The notes beneath the pieces were generated by a model that was given only the letters and a program-made list of their open reading frames with translations, was not told the DNA's origin and ran no database searches. Shown one piece after another: positions 48,056 through 58,772 of a DNA stretch of 64,000 nucleotides (position 1 is the stretch's first letter; every line of letters begins with the position of its first letter). The DNA is from Gaeumannomyces sp. JS-464. Lineage: Eukaryota; Ascomycota; Sordariomycetes; Magnaporthales; Magnaporthaceae. The stretch spans positions 1,632,399-1,696,398 of the forward strand of contig NGZR01000007.1 of NCBI GenBank assembly GCA_002197995.1. Direction: 5' to 3'. The position numbers and the translations under genes are program-made.

Positions 48056-49675
48056 ATGTCTTCGGGGCACAAGGCCGCCGGCCTCCCGGCCATCCAGTCG
48101 CTAGCAGCAGCCGACAGCAAAGACGTCGATGTCGGCAGCACGCACGAGACCCCCGCCGTGTCTTCGTCCAGCTCTGCTGCCTCGTCCGTCAATGGCGTCG
48201 TCCAAGCCGAGCCGAAGCGGACGTGGCGCTCCACGCTCTGGGACACTCTGGACAAGCCGCCAGAGGAGCGCCGGTTCCTGTTCAAGCTTGACGCCGTCAT
48301 CCTGACAATGGCAAGTCTTGGCTATTTCATCAAGAACCTGGACCAGGTCAACATCCAGAGCGCCTTTGTGTCGGGAATGAAGGAGGATCTGGGCCTGTAT
48401 GGGAACGAGCTCAATTACATGGTGACTGCCTGGACTGTGGGCTACGTGCTTGGAGAGATCCCTAGGTATGCTCACCTCCCCAGCCTCCCTCCTGCGTTGT
48501 GGGTGTTTATAGGCGAACAAAATCATTAACTTCTCGCCAGCAACATGCTTTTGACGCGAATCAGGCCCTCGATCTGGATCCCCACCTGCGAGGTCGTCTG
48601 GTCGGTCTTGACGATTTTGCTGGCCAAGTGTACCAACGCGACACAGATCTACGTGCTTCGATTCTTCATCGGGCTGGCCGAGAGCGCCTTTTACCCGGGC
48701 ATGCAGTACGTGATCGGGTCATGGTATCGCAAGGACGAGCTGGCCAAGCGCAGCTGCATCTTCCACGCCAGCGGCAACATCGGCATGATGTTCTCGGGGT
48801 ACCTCATGGCGGGCGCGTACAACCTCAACGGCCTGACGGGCTTCCACGGGTGGCAGTGGCTCTTTATCATCAACACCGTCGTGTCGCTCCCCGTCGCCAT
48901 CGCCGGCTACTTCTTCTTCCCGGACGTGCCCGAGGTCACGACGGCCTGGTGGCTGACGGCCGACGAGGTCGCCATTGCCAAGAAGCGCATGGCGCTCGAG
49001 GGCCGCGCCGAGCGGGCCCCCTACACCAGGGCCAAGTTCCGCAAGATCTTCTCGTCGTGGCACATCTACCTGCTCCCGTTGCTCTACATCCTCTTCAACA
49101 ACGGCGTCGGCTTCGGCGGCCAGCCCGCCTTTGCGCTCTGGCTCAAGTCCGAGGGCTACACCATCGCCGCCGTGAACTCGTTCCCGACCATCGCGTCCGC
49201 TCTGGCCGTCGTCTTCACGCTCGCGTACGCCTGGACCTCGGACTCGCTGTTCCGCGGCGCGCGGTGGCCGGCCATGGTCTTTGCGGGCTGCTTCAACATC
49301 ATGACCTTCACGTCGCTGGCGGTCTGGAACATACCCACCGGCTGGAAGTGGTTCTGCTACCTGTTCGCAAACGTCTCCGGCGGCATCTCGGGCCTGACCA
49401 TGTCGTGGGCGCACGAGATCTGCAGCGACGACAACGAGGAGCGCGCGCTCGTGATCGCCACCATGAACGAGATGGCCTACGTGTTCCAGGCGTGGCTGCC
49501 GCTGCTCATCTGGCAGCAGACGGACCAGCCGCGGTACCAGAAGGGCTTCATCACCATGGTGTTTGTTGCGGCGGGCCTTATTGCTACGACGCTGACCATT
49601 CGCCACCTGCACCACAAGGAGTGGGCCGCCAAGGCAAGAGCAAGGGCTCAGGAGGCGCAGGGGATGGATGCGTAG
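48056..49675 (+). CDS. MFS transporter, anion:cation symporter family (Seo1/Liz1/Fen2 type)
   Basis: Exons 48056-48465 and 48541-49675, spliced GTATGC...CAG (ATTAAC branch), give 514 residues. A hydrophilic N-terminus of about 75 residues precedes LDKPPEERRFLFKLDAVILT, the hallmark of the fungal ACS family. The next helices carry GYFIKNLDQVNIQSAFVSGM, EIPSNMLLTRI and FFIGLAESAFYPGMQYVIGS. About twelve membrane helices can be picked out. Named relatives transport allantoate, pantothenate, biotin or sulfur compounds; the adjacent TauD dioxygenase makes a sulfonate or related organosulfur substrate likely, as with yeast Soa1. Plasma-membrane location is inferred. The C-terminus is short and basic. 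Confidence 0.88.
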
Positions 49676-50406
49676 AGCTTGCTGTCTGCCTGCCTGCCTG
49701 CCTGCCTGCCTGGGCTGATGTGTGTCTAGTTGGTCCGGTGGGGAGAAGGACCCGTGTGCTCGTGAATGTTGGGTAGACAGGGAGATACCTAGTAAATGCG
49801 ATGGCGCTTGGGACAGCGGGATAAGAACTGCTATTAGACGGTCTGTTAGCGATTTGAGATGGAGTAGGGGTAGTTGCGTAATCTAGGTCCGGAACAACAA
49901 TGACGACGACGGTGCCTCTGAAACAACGTTGGTTGGATGGCAGTGCACGCTGAACTCACGATCCACTGCGATCGGTAAGGGTTGGAATCCCGCCCCAGGG
50001 CAGCCTCAAGCACGAATCCTTCGTGCCGTGCTATCTTTCGAACGCTGAATGCACCCCGCTGGGGCTGCCCCAATGACACGGCACGGCCATGACGTTGTTC
50101 GGTGGCGTCATCGCGACTCCAAATTGGCTGCCATCCAATATTGTCTGGGGCTAACGTGGCCCCTGGTTTCTTCCTGCTACCACATCCTCCTCTGTTGTAA
50201 GGGCGGTTGGTCCGGTCGCGAGCTCGGCCCGGGCCCGGGTAGGATTGGAGATTCTGCAAGTTCTCTAGGCAGGATAAAAGACACTTCCGAGGCCAAGCAG
50301 ATTCAAGGAGGTCGCTACTTGGAGGCGCCTTGTCCGTCCGCTACCATTGCCATACACTCTCGATCGTCTATTCCATGCTAGGTTATTTAGCTAACGGGAC
50401 AGGATT
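49676..50406. other. Intergenic with CCTG repeats
   Basis: A tandem TGCC tract lies at 49686-49711, just after the transporter stop. No gene recognised. Confidence 0.5.
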
Positions 50407-52146
50407 ATGGGAAGCCACTTTACTAAAACGAAGAATGATGATAGGACGGCCAAGGACGATAAATCCATACCAAAAGATGACAACACCAGCAAAACCGACG
50501 GACAGCCAGCACGCCGCCGCCGCCGCGACGTCCACGAGGTCGCGGTCATCGGCGCGGGCTACAGTGGCGTCGTGACGGCGTCGCACCTGTCGCGGTACGG
50601 CTTCGCCGTGCGCGTGTTCGAGCGGTCCTCGGACGTCGGCGGCGTCTGGCGCTTCGACCCGCGCGTCGCGCCCGACCCGCCGTACCCCAACGAGAGGCCG
50701 CAGACGCCGTTTTCGGAACGGCAGCAGCAACCATCACCACCCGTCATCAGGACCAGCAGCAGAAGCGGCGCAGATCGCGCACGCGCCGCCGGGCCCCTGC
50801 TACGCCGGGCTGAGGAACAACGTGCCAACGACGCTGATGCGGAGCACCATCGCACCCTGGCCGGCGGGGACCGCCGAGTTCGTGACGCACGACGACGTGG
50901 AGGCGTACATCCGCTACATCGTCGACGCGGCCGGCATCCGGCTGCTGGTGTCGTTCGACACGGCCGTCCTGCGCGTCAGCAAGGCGCCCGGCGCCGAGAA
51001 GTGGACCGTCCGCACCAGGACGCTGCTGCTGCTGACCGCAGAGGCAGAGGCAGGGGCGACAACGACAGTCAGCTTCGAGGAGCGGGAGTGGGCGTTTGAC
51101 GCGGTCGTCTGCGCCTCGGGCCACTGCCAGGTGCCGCGCGTGCCCGAGATCCCGGCCTGGCGGCGTGGAAGGCGCGCTTCCCGGGCCGCGTGGGCCACTC
51201 CAAGAGCTACCGCGACGCGGCGCGGGCTGGGTTTGAGGGTAAGAACGTGCTGCTGGTCGGCGCGGCCGTGTCGTCGCTCGACATCGTCAAGGAGGCGGCG
51301 GGGGTGGCCGCCAAAGTGTACCAGTCTTCGCGCGGAGGGCTGTTCGACATACCCGCCGCGATGCTGCCCGCGGATCTCGGGAACGTCGAGCGCGTGGCGG
51401 GGATCAGCCGCTTCGAGCTGCTGCTGCCGCCTGCGGACGGGGAATGGCAGTAGTGACGACGGCGACAGCATCAAGTGGCTAGGGGAGCAGGACCCGATCC
51501 CCGGCGGCGCCGTGCACCTGGCGGACGGGAGGGTGCTGCGCGACGTTGCGAAGGTGGTGGTGGCGACGGGCTACGTGACGTCGTACCCGTACCTGGGCCC
51601 GCGGCTGCAGCGGCCGGGCCTGGCGCCGGCCGAGGCGCGGCGGGCGCGCGACCGCGACGTCGTGGTGGCCGCGGACGGGGTCATGCGCCACAACCTGCAC
51701 AGGGACATGTTCTACATCCCGGACCCGACGCTGGCGTTTGTGGGCGTGCCCTACTACAACTCGACCTTTTCCTTCTTCGACACGCAGGCGCATGTCATGG
51801 CGCGCGTGTTCGCGGGCGAGGCGGCGCTGCCGGCTCGTGCCGAGATGGAGGCCGAGTTTGACGCGAGGTGGAGGACGGTCAAGAGGAGGAAGGGGGTGCA
51901 GGAGGGGACGAGGTGGAGAAGAGAGAAGAGGTCGAGGACCCGGATGCAGCGCCGTGGGGGAAGAAATTCCACAGTCTTCTGGGGCTGGATGAGGTGTTTA
52001 CGGATGAGCTGTTGGCCTGGGTTAATCCGCAGGTAGAAGCGGCTGGTGGAACGCCAGTTACCGGGCCGGATGAGGCGTGGCGCGCTCGGTACAGGCAGAT
52101 GTTGAGGGAGCGTGCTTGGAGGTGGAAGGCGGAAGACGAGGACTGA
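50407..52146 (+). CDS. Flavin-containing monooxygenase (four one-base frame breaks)
   Basis: The first Met gives a Lys/Arg-rich N-terminus, then VAVIGAGYSG (FAD GxGxxG, residues 47-54). Later fragments in alternating frames are CYAGLRNNVPTTLMRSTIAP; FPGRVGHSKSY, the FMO-identifying FxGxxxHxxxY motif; NVLLVGAAVSSLDIV (NADPH site); and VVVATGYVTSYPYLGPR. Frames change near 50700-50770, 51150, 51440 and 51895, the last three in G runs. The net effect is zero, leaving 580 codons including stop. Such a pattern suggests sequencing indels, although a real pseudogene would look alike. FMOs oxygenate nitrogen or sulfur atoms of soluble substrates; the neighbouring sulfonate-type genes make an S-substrate attractive but unproven. 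The C-terminus, KFHSLLGLDEVFTDELL, is fungal-type. Confidence 0.7.
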
Positions 52147-52299
52147 GGGATGCGACGGGGGTCTGTCTGTCCGTCACGGCGCGAGCCTGCATATTTGGGG
52201 TCACGCATTGAAGAGGCCTTGGCGAATGGGTATCATTTATCCGCTGAAACTACAAGATTCGTCCAACTCTGCCTCTCTCTCCTCCGTTCTCCACGGCGC
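52147..52299. other. Convergent 3' flanks
   Basis: Short region between the FMO stop and the stop of the minus-strand secreted-protein gene. Confidence 0.5.
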
Positions 52300-52612
52300 C
52301 TAGAACAGGCAGTTGCCGCCGCCGGCCTTGTTGATGAAGCTGTAGTAGGATTTTGGGTTAGTGTCTGCCGCTCTTGATGCACCGAGGACGATGGGAGAAG
52401 GGATAGTGGTATGGGAGTCGAGCTCACCAGCCGCCACCCTGGCCGTCGTCGCAGATGACGACACCATCGCCGCGGCCGCTGTCGTTGCAGGTGAGGCCGA
52501 GCTTCCTGTTGGTCTCGACGCGCTCTGCCTGCGTCTTCCTGCCCCTCTGGGGCGCCGGGGAGGCGATGGCGAGGCCGGCGAAGACGACGATGAGGAGGGT
52601 CTTGAACTGCAT
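52300..52612 (-). CDS. Small secreted cysteine-containing protein
   Basis: Exons 52612-52428 and 52339-52300 (GTGAGC...CAG, branch CACTAAC) give 74 residues. A signal peptide (MQFKTLLIVVFAGLAIAS) is followed by a basic propeptide-like stretch (PAPQRGRKTQ) and a small Gly-rich domain with Cys in LTCND, VICDD, GGC (codon split by the intron) and GNCLF. Four Cys suggest two disulfides. No family recognised; resembles small secreted fungal peptides of the antimicrobial or effector sort. The splice creates the third Cys, and without splicing the frame would end soon after DGQGGGW. Confidence 0.7.
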
Positions 52613-53599
52613 CTTGGCGGCGGGTGGGGAGAAAGGGGGAAGCCTCGGAAAAAGTTCGCGGCTTAAAAAATCCGTATTAAAGCTGATGGGCCGGCCGATC
52701 GTGCAGAAATGAAGTCGAAGCTGGGTATCTGGTCGAAGGCTGTTTTGAGGCTCGCTGAAGAGAGGAAAAGAAAATGACAACACGGGACGGGGAGTTAGGA
52801 TGGTTTTTTACACAGATGTAAGTCAAGGCTGAGACGGACGACTGCCACGATCCCCATGAATGCGACGGTACAAATTCCCGATTGAGATTGCCAAGATCCG
52901 TTTCAGTTGTTGACAGCCAGCGTCCCTCCTCTGTTGTTTCAGGAGACTTCTGTAATTAGAGCCGTCAGCTCCCCTAGATCTGCCATGGTGTCGCAGCGTG
53001 GTGGGGGCCCGACCATGGAAGTAGGAATTTGTGCGTGGCCAACCCCATTGTTAGGACGGCTTCCCCGTGTCTCAGAAGCGCGCATCCCCCTTTTTCTCCC
53101 AACACCATGGCCCTCCATGCTAAGCCAGCCGCAGTTTCCCGAGCATGGAGGGCTTTGGCCACCACTCGATAACCAATAGGCTGCCATCCTCGCCTACCAT
53201 ACTAGAAACGCCGAACAGCTCAGCCCTACAATGGGCCCTTCTGGGGCGTCTAGACACCTACCTACCTATCTACCTACCTACCTAGGTACATCTAGTCAGC
53301 ATCATCTTAATTTTCTTGGCTGGGAGGCAGCGGCATCACTGGCAAGCAGAGAGGGAAGAATAGCGCGAGTTTCCAACGGACGCCCGCCAAGCACAGCATG
53401 TTGCAGTCCACGCCAAACAAACCCCATTTCGGGACAAAGATGTCATTGGATCTCCGTTGATGCGAACCAGGCGCCTGTTCGGGACAAAGAGTTGGATCTG
53501 CACGTCAGCATCAATCACATGGACGGCATCTAATTATAGGGATCCCCAGCTTGGGGGACCGATCGACGTTAATCAGTGGAGCGGCTCAATCAATTTGAC
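52613..53599. other. Intergenic with CTAC repeats
   Basis: Contains a CTAC/CTAT tetranucleotide tract at about 53257-53285. No gene recognised. Confidence 0.45.
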
Positions 53600-54112
53600 A
53601 CAGCCCACCGTCCTCATGCCCGTCACCGGGTCCCAGCCCGGGAGCGCACCCTAGCCGGGCTCCACGAGGTCGGCGTCGCTGTGGCTGCCGCTCGGGGCGT
53701 GGCTGATGCCGGAAACGGCCCCCCTGAGCCCGTCCGAGCAGGGGAGCGGGTTGAGGAAGCCCGGCCGCGGCGCACGCGCTTGCCGCGACCACGGGCGCCA
53801 CCACTGGCGCGTGCCACCTCGACTCGGGCGCCAGGGCTGACGACCTGCCCGTCGTGTCGGCCAAGTTCCACAAGGCCACGGGGCATCCCACTCGGCGAGG
53901 CCTTCGAGCTCACCTTTCTGGCCTCGCCCGGGATCCGGCCGGACCTGTGCGCTCTCCGCGTCAACGCGGGCGACTGCATGATGGCGGCCACTTTCAGCGC
54001 TGGCGCGTGCTTTGCCGCCGACGATGCTGCCGGCGAGGCTGCCCTAGCCCAGGGCGGTGTCTCCAAGCCCGCTAGCCAGCCGGACCCGGCGGCCGTGTTC
54101 CTGACCATCTAA
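53600..54112 (+). pseudogene. Possible relic of a small secreted protein
   Basis: In one frame AAAHALAATTGATTGACHLD, then SGARADDLPVVSAKFHKATG is read; in the next GEAFELTFLASPGIRPDLCA, then LRVNAGDCMMAATFSAGACF and a stop at 54112. The pieces join naturally with a one-base shift near 53885. Cys occur in ACHLD, DLCAL, DCMM and ACFA. The amino end is missing or masked by a stop (TGA near 53748), and no signal peptide start was found. Could equally be a gene with indels. No family recognised. Confidence 0.3.
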
Positions 54113-54333
54113 AGGGAGAGGCTGTGATCTGTGACGTTGAAACTATAGAGGACTGTTGTGTGCTACCAACCGACGATCCGCAAGAATCAAGGGACTACCT
54201 CAGTCCTCTTTCCTACGGCCAGCAATGATACCCAATACACCCACTTTTCCCCCCCTCCCACTCCGAACCGCATGTGCACGACGAAACCAACGTTTCTTCG
54301 ACGTCCATCTCCAAGCAAGACATCCCAGTGTTT

Positions 54334-55822
54334 TCAGGCACTCGGCACAAGCTGCTCCAGGAACTCGACCTCGTCGATCACATCCTCGAACTCGCTCTCC
54401 GGCGTCTCCCCCAAGACCACCTGACGCACCCCCATTTCGGAGACGACGTAGTCCCGGAAGTTGAGGCCGAGGACCTCGACCTGCTCCGCTTGTTTGTTGG
54501 CGGCCTTGGTGTCCTTCTGGACCTGCCGGAGGTAGTCCTCCCTCGCCGCGCGCGCCGTGGCGTGCCCCTTGTTCCTCTTGCAGTTCCTGATGTGCAGGTC
54601 CGCTTTGGAGCGCGCCACGACGCAGGGATGGTTACGCAGCTTGGCGACCTGCAGGATGCCGATGTCCAGCTGTGTCGTGGTGAGGAAATTTGGGTCAGCA
54701 TCCATTGATATTGTGCACCCAGCGAGCTCCCGTTTGCCGGGACAGGTTGGCGAGACTACAGCCAGCGGTCGTGCTACTCACCTCGGTCAGCGTGGACGAG
54801 TGCACCAAGAGGAGCTTGTCGTAGGCGAAGAGCTTGAGGTTGTAGTAGTAGTTGAACGCCTTGCTCTCGTGGGTCCCGCCGCCCGGGAGGTCATGCCAGA
54901 CGACACCCTTGTGCTGCGCGTCCGGGTAGGCGTCATGCTTCATCGTCGTCTCTGACTCCTCGACCATGGCCGCGCCCGCGTCGCTGTGACGGACGCCGCG
55001 GAGGCTGTTGCAGAGCGACGACTTGCCCGCGTTTTGGAACCCCACGATGGCGATGTTGGTGCACCCTTGGACGTATCCCAGCTCTTTTCTGGCGTTCTTG
55101 ATTTCTTCGTCGGAGATCTCTCGGGCTGGGTCGAATCCACTATTGAACGGGAGAATAGATGCGATAAAAGTCAGCATCACTCGCGTGATGGTTCAAGAAC
55201 CCAAAGAAAAAAAGGAACAAAGGGGGAATGGGGCTACCCACAGGGCGCGCATCCGCTGCTCGAGTTTGACCTGCTGCTCGAGGGTGTCGACAGCTTCAGC
55301 TGCATCCGCCGCTTCCTTGGCCGCATCTTCGGCCCGCCGGGCAGCTGCTTCAGCATCCCTCCTGCTGTCCTCCGCCCTCTGTGCCTCCTGCTGCGCCACC
55401 CTCTCAGCAGCCTGTCGGCGTTCTCTCTCCGCATCCAGGGCGCCGTTGTCGCCCATGGAAGAGAAAAACAGTGACGCGAAGCCGAAGGCTAGCGCGGCCG
55501 CATTGGCTTCCGGCCCGTAACCCCTCATGTTGACCGATCGGTTCTGCAAGTCAATAGAAACACTGACTGGACTTGAGAACTGAAATGGGGTGGGAGGCTG
55601 TGTGGAATGTTCAAACCCTTGGGGGAATCGTGACAGAACTGGCGAGGACTGTAGGAAGATGGGTGAGGAGGATCGGGGGGACCGAGAGGGGAACATGTTC
55701 TCTTGGTTGAAATCGGACTGGGACATCTGAGGCGCGGCTATTGAGTCGGTGCTGCTCGTGTCGGACGATGCCAGAGAATCGGCCAGTACCCCTACACTGA
55801 ATACTCTTGTGAACTCGTCCAT
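54334..55822 (-). CDS. IRG-like GTPase with coiled-coil N-terminus
   Basis: Exons 55822-55242, 55139-54782 and 54669-54334 join in frame (GTGGGT/TAG, then GTGAGT/CAG with GCTGAC branch) to 424 residues. Residues 1-130 are Ser/Pro-rich; about 135-190 is an Ala/Glu/Arg-rich coiled coil. The G domain has G1 GFQNAGKS (227-234), G3 DLPG (277-280) and G4 SKAD (334-337), with a short helical tail ending LEQLVPSA. This motif set, with no dynamin middle region, fits interferon-inducible/immunity-related GTPases of the IIGP family, which also occur in fungi. Animal members act on membranes around intracellular pathogens; the fungal role is unknown. The N-terminal hydrophobic patch (AALAFGFASLFFSS) could be a membrane contact. 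Confidence 0.8.
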
Positions 55823-56873
55823 GGATGTTTGCGATCGAGGGTGCTGCTGTCGAGGCGAAAAAGGGGCCACGAGAAGCAGATGGCGACGCAACTTTATACC
55901 AGCAGGAATCCCCTAGAATTCCCTGGGCCCCGCAACCAGCCTATCTTGGAGCAGCCTGCCGCAGTACCCACGTCCCAAGTACACACTATTTCTATCGACC
56001 GCGCGCCAATGAATATGTGCCAATATCGTCTCCCTTGACGACCATGAACTGGCGGCCCAGGGGTAGGTACCAATACCCCGGTCTAGCCTCGGAGCGCAGA
56101 CCTATGTACACATACACAGCCCCAATGTTGCCCTAGTCCTAATCGCGCAACTGTGTTGCCGTTGGGCCACCTGGGTCGCCCATGTAACGTTCCGACGATT
56201 GGGTGGGCTGTTGGCGCTCGTCACTCAGGCTGGCTGCCTCCTCTTAAAGTGGTGGGTGTGTGGCATTATTTATATACGGACTTTAAGAGAAAGCGCACAA
56301 ACAGCTCTCTACAGCTGCATTCCTGCAGGAGGATGCAACATGGACGTTGGCGACAAAGGTGGTCTGGCATCGTGGCCGCCAAGCGATATAACCGCCATCC
56401 AGACCGTCTCACACGACACACTCAACACCAAGTAGAGAAAAGGCGGCCAATAATTGAGACCGGTCAAGGGAAAAAGCCTCTGGCTCTGAATCACTTGCAT
56501 AAAAATTGGCGGCCGCCTCCTTTCTTGAGACCGGGCTAGACACAAGGCATCCTCGGAAAATTGGGACGCTCATGGTCACCTGCGAACTGTGCCTAGCAGG
56601 CTACCTTGGGGACCGCGGCTATGCCAGTTTCTCGCCCTGACCAAGGAGGCAATGACGAACTTGCTTTTGGGTAGCACATTCGAGCTTAAGGTGTCCAAAT
56701 GCCAGAAATACTCGTAGCATGTCGCTTTGCAGAAACGCAAGTAGACCTAACGTTGACTGTAATGTGTATAGAAGATATCAGGTAGGACTTGTGATAGTCC
56801 CGGTATTTGGGCAGAAAGAGCTAGGGGGTCTCTTGGATGGGGGGCACATAAAAGGTGGGCTTGGGACCTCACC
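55823..56873. other. Shared divergent promoter region
   Basis: Between the starts of the GTPase and the membrane-protein genes. No gene recognised. A TATA-like CATAAAAGG lies near 56846. Confidence 0.45.
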
Positions 56874-58721
56874 ATGAGACCAGGCAGTCTAACCTTCAAC
56901 CCGAGCCACGTTGCCACCCCAATCCTTGTAGTTGAGCAATCTTCCACCATCAAAATCATGGCTGAGACCGACCACTCTGTCCTCGAGTGGCTTCGCCTTG
57001 TCTCCCGTGACAAGTCCGACACATTCTACTCCTGTCTCGCCACAATCGCGGCCAGCACCTTCCTGGGCCTCCACCTGAACGTCCCAAAGAGCGGCGGTGA
57101 CCGCGGCTCCGGCTGTTCTCTGCTGCGGGGGTGGCCGTCCTTCCGGCGCCAAGTCGGGTGGGCCGTGCTCGTCCTGATCACCCCTGAGCTGCTCGTCTGC
57201 CTCGCTTTCGGCGACTGGCGCGCCTCCTATGTCGGCCTGGCGGCGCTCCTGAGGTTCGGGCACGGCCTGCGCAGGCAGGGCTGGACGCGGACGCACGTCG
57301 CTTACGCCAACATGGGCGGTCTGGGGTTCCAGATGCAGCTTGGGGGCGAAGAGATCCCGGGCAGGGTACCTGCCAAGAAGCTTTCCATCTTGCGAAAACA
57401 CACTATCTATCGTACCACTGTCGGCGACCTTGCCAACATGCTCTCGAGCATTTCGCTCCCGTCGGCGGGCTGGGTGGTGGCACTTGTGAAGACCGGCGCA
57501 CGGGAGATCACAGACGTCATTTTCAGAAGACGGAGAAACCATAGGAGTCCACATGGGGTGCAGGCTCAAGATGGGGATGATGTCGACCACACAGCGATCG
57601 AGATGGAATCGCTAAGCGACTATTTTGCCGGCTCAGACAGTGAGCAAGGCGAGCACGACGATGGGCAACCCACGGCAATCCCCCACGGTCTTGATACTCG
57701 TCCTCCATCACTAGATCTCAGCCAAGCCATGCCATCCACCGAGGCACGCGCCTACACTACAGCCCGCAACAACACCGGGGCCGGATCATCGTCGGTGGCT
57801 GAATCCTCTCGAACTCAGGCAACCAGGGCAGGCCAGGTCAATGAACAGTCCAGTCATGAATCTGCTCTGGCCGATTCAAGCGGCGACGTTGTCGTGCTCT
57901 ACCTCAACGCATCCCAGATTGCCGCGGCGCAGATCCTGGGCGTCCTCGACGAGCTGCCTGAGATAAGCGAACAACAGATCGAGGCGAAAAGCAAGACGAG
58001 CGCGCCCGCGAAGGGACTCGCAGTCTTTCCGCTGCTGTGGTTTGCCGTCCGGGTCCTCATCCAGGTCCGGAACCACGGGTCCGTCACCCAGCTCGAGCTG
58101 GCGTCGTCAACGTACGTCGCGTGCGCGCTGGCGTCCTACGTCTTGCACTGGCATAAGCCGCAAGGCGTCGAGCACCCGGACCTGCACCAAGTGCGCCCGT
58201 CGGCGAAGGTCCGGCCAGTGACGAAACAAGATATCAAACTCATTCAGGAGTTTGGCGGCACCTCGTTCCTGTCCCGCAACTTCGCGCCCCCGTTCGGCAT
58301 GGATGGCGGACTCTGCGACCCACGGGAGCCGGTGCCAACGGACCGCTCGCTCACCCTTTTTGCCCTCGTGGGCGGTGAGCACAAGGTCTTCTTCTTTGAT
58401 GACGACTGCATCGGTATAGCCGCCGGGTGCGTCTTTGGAGTCTTGTACTGCCTCGGCTGGAACCAGGCCTTCCCGTCGGAGTGGGAGTTATGGGTCTCGC
58501 GCATCTCAGCCTTCACAATCACGTTCTCATTGGTTCCTTACGCTGTGACTAATGCGATTTGCACATTGGTGGTTGGAAGGAGACCGGAAGCCCTCGAGGC
58601 CGGGGAGAGACGAAAGATGCATGTTATCCACCCCATGATGCTCTACATACAGCTTACTTTGTATGTTTTGTGCAGGGTTTGTATGTTGATTCAGATGGTA
58701 AGGGCATTCTTTGTGCTATAA
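56874..58721 (+). CDS. Fungal multi-pass membrane protein of unknown function
   Basis: Single exon of 615 residues. The first Met is at 56874; the next (56958, context AAAATCATGG) gives a shorter form starting MAETDHSVLE and is a good alternative start. Membrane helices appear near residues 49-70 (FYSCLATIAASTFLGLHLNV), 94-113 (VGWAVLVLITPELLVCLAFG), about 382-400, 415-432 (ASSTYVACALASYVLHW), 515-535, 540-565 and the extreme C-terminus. A long hydrophilic, Ser/Thr-rich loop separates the first and second groups. The LHLNVP and WHKPxxVEHP motifs are those of a large Pezizomycotina family with no assigned function. Some members are linked to growth on membranes or stress, but nothing specific can be said here. 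Confidence 0.75.
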   Translation: MRPGSLTFNPSHVATPILVVEQSSTIKIMAETDHSVLEWLRLVSRDKSDTFYSCLATIAASTFLGLHLNVPKSGGDRGSGCSLLRGWPSFRRQVGWAVLVLITPELLVCLAFGDWRASYVGLAALLRFGHGLRRQGWTRTHVAYANMGGLGFQMQLGGEEIPGRVPAKKLSILRKHTIYRTTVGDLANMLSSISLPSAGWVVALVKTGAREITDVIFRRRRNHRSPHGVQAQDGDDVDHTAIEMESLSDYFAGSDSEQGEHDDGQPTAIPHGLDTRPPSLDLSQAMPSTEARAYTTARNNTGAGSSSVAESSRTQATRAGQVNEQSSHESALADSSGDVVVLYLNASQIAAAQILGVLDELPEISEQQIEAKSKTSAPAKGLAVFPLLWFAVRVLIQVRNHGSVTQLELASSTYVACALASYVLHWHKPQGVEHPDLHQVRPSAKVRPVTKQDIKLIQEFGGTSFLSRNFAPPFGMDGGLCDPREPVPTDRSLTLFALVGGEHKVFFFDDDCIGIAAGCVFGVLYCLGWNQAFPSEWELWVSRISAFTITFSLVPYAVTNAICTLVVGRRPEALEAGERRKMHVIHPMMLYIQLTLYVLCRVCMLIQMVRAFFVL

Positions 58722-58772
58722 TCAGCCCAATATATCGCGTTGGCTTTTCTTTTCTCGTTGCATTAGCCGCCC
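58722..58772. other. Convergent 3' ends
   Basis: Only 51 bp separate the membrane-protein stop from the corrected end of the carboxypeptidase on the other strand, so their 3' UTRs must overlap. Confidence 0.6.

Noticed and set aside
48499..49776. Plus-strand open frame of 425 residues
   Set aside because: It is an out-of-frame shadow of the transporter; translation is His/Arg-rich without membrane helices.
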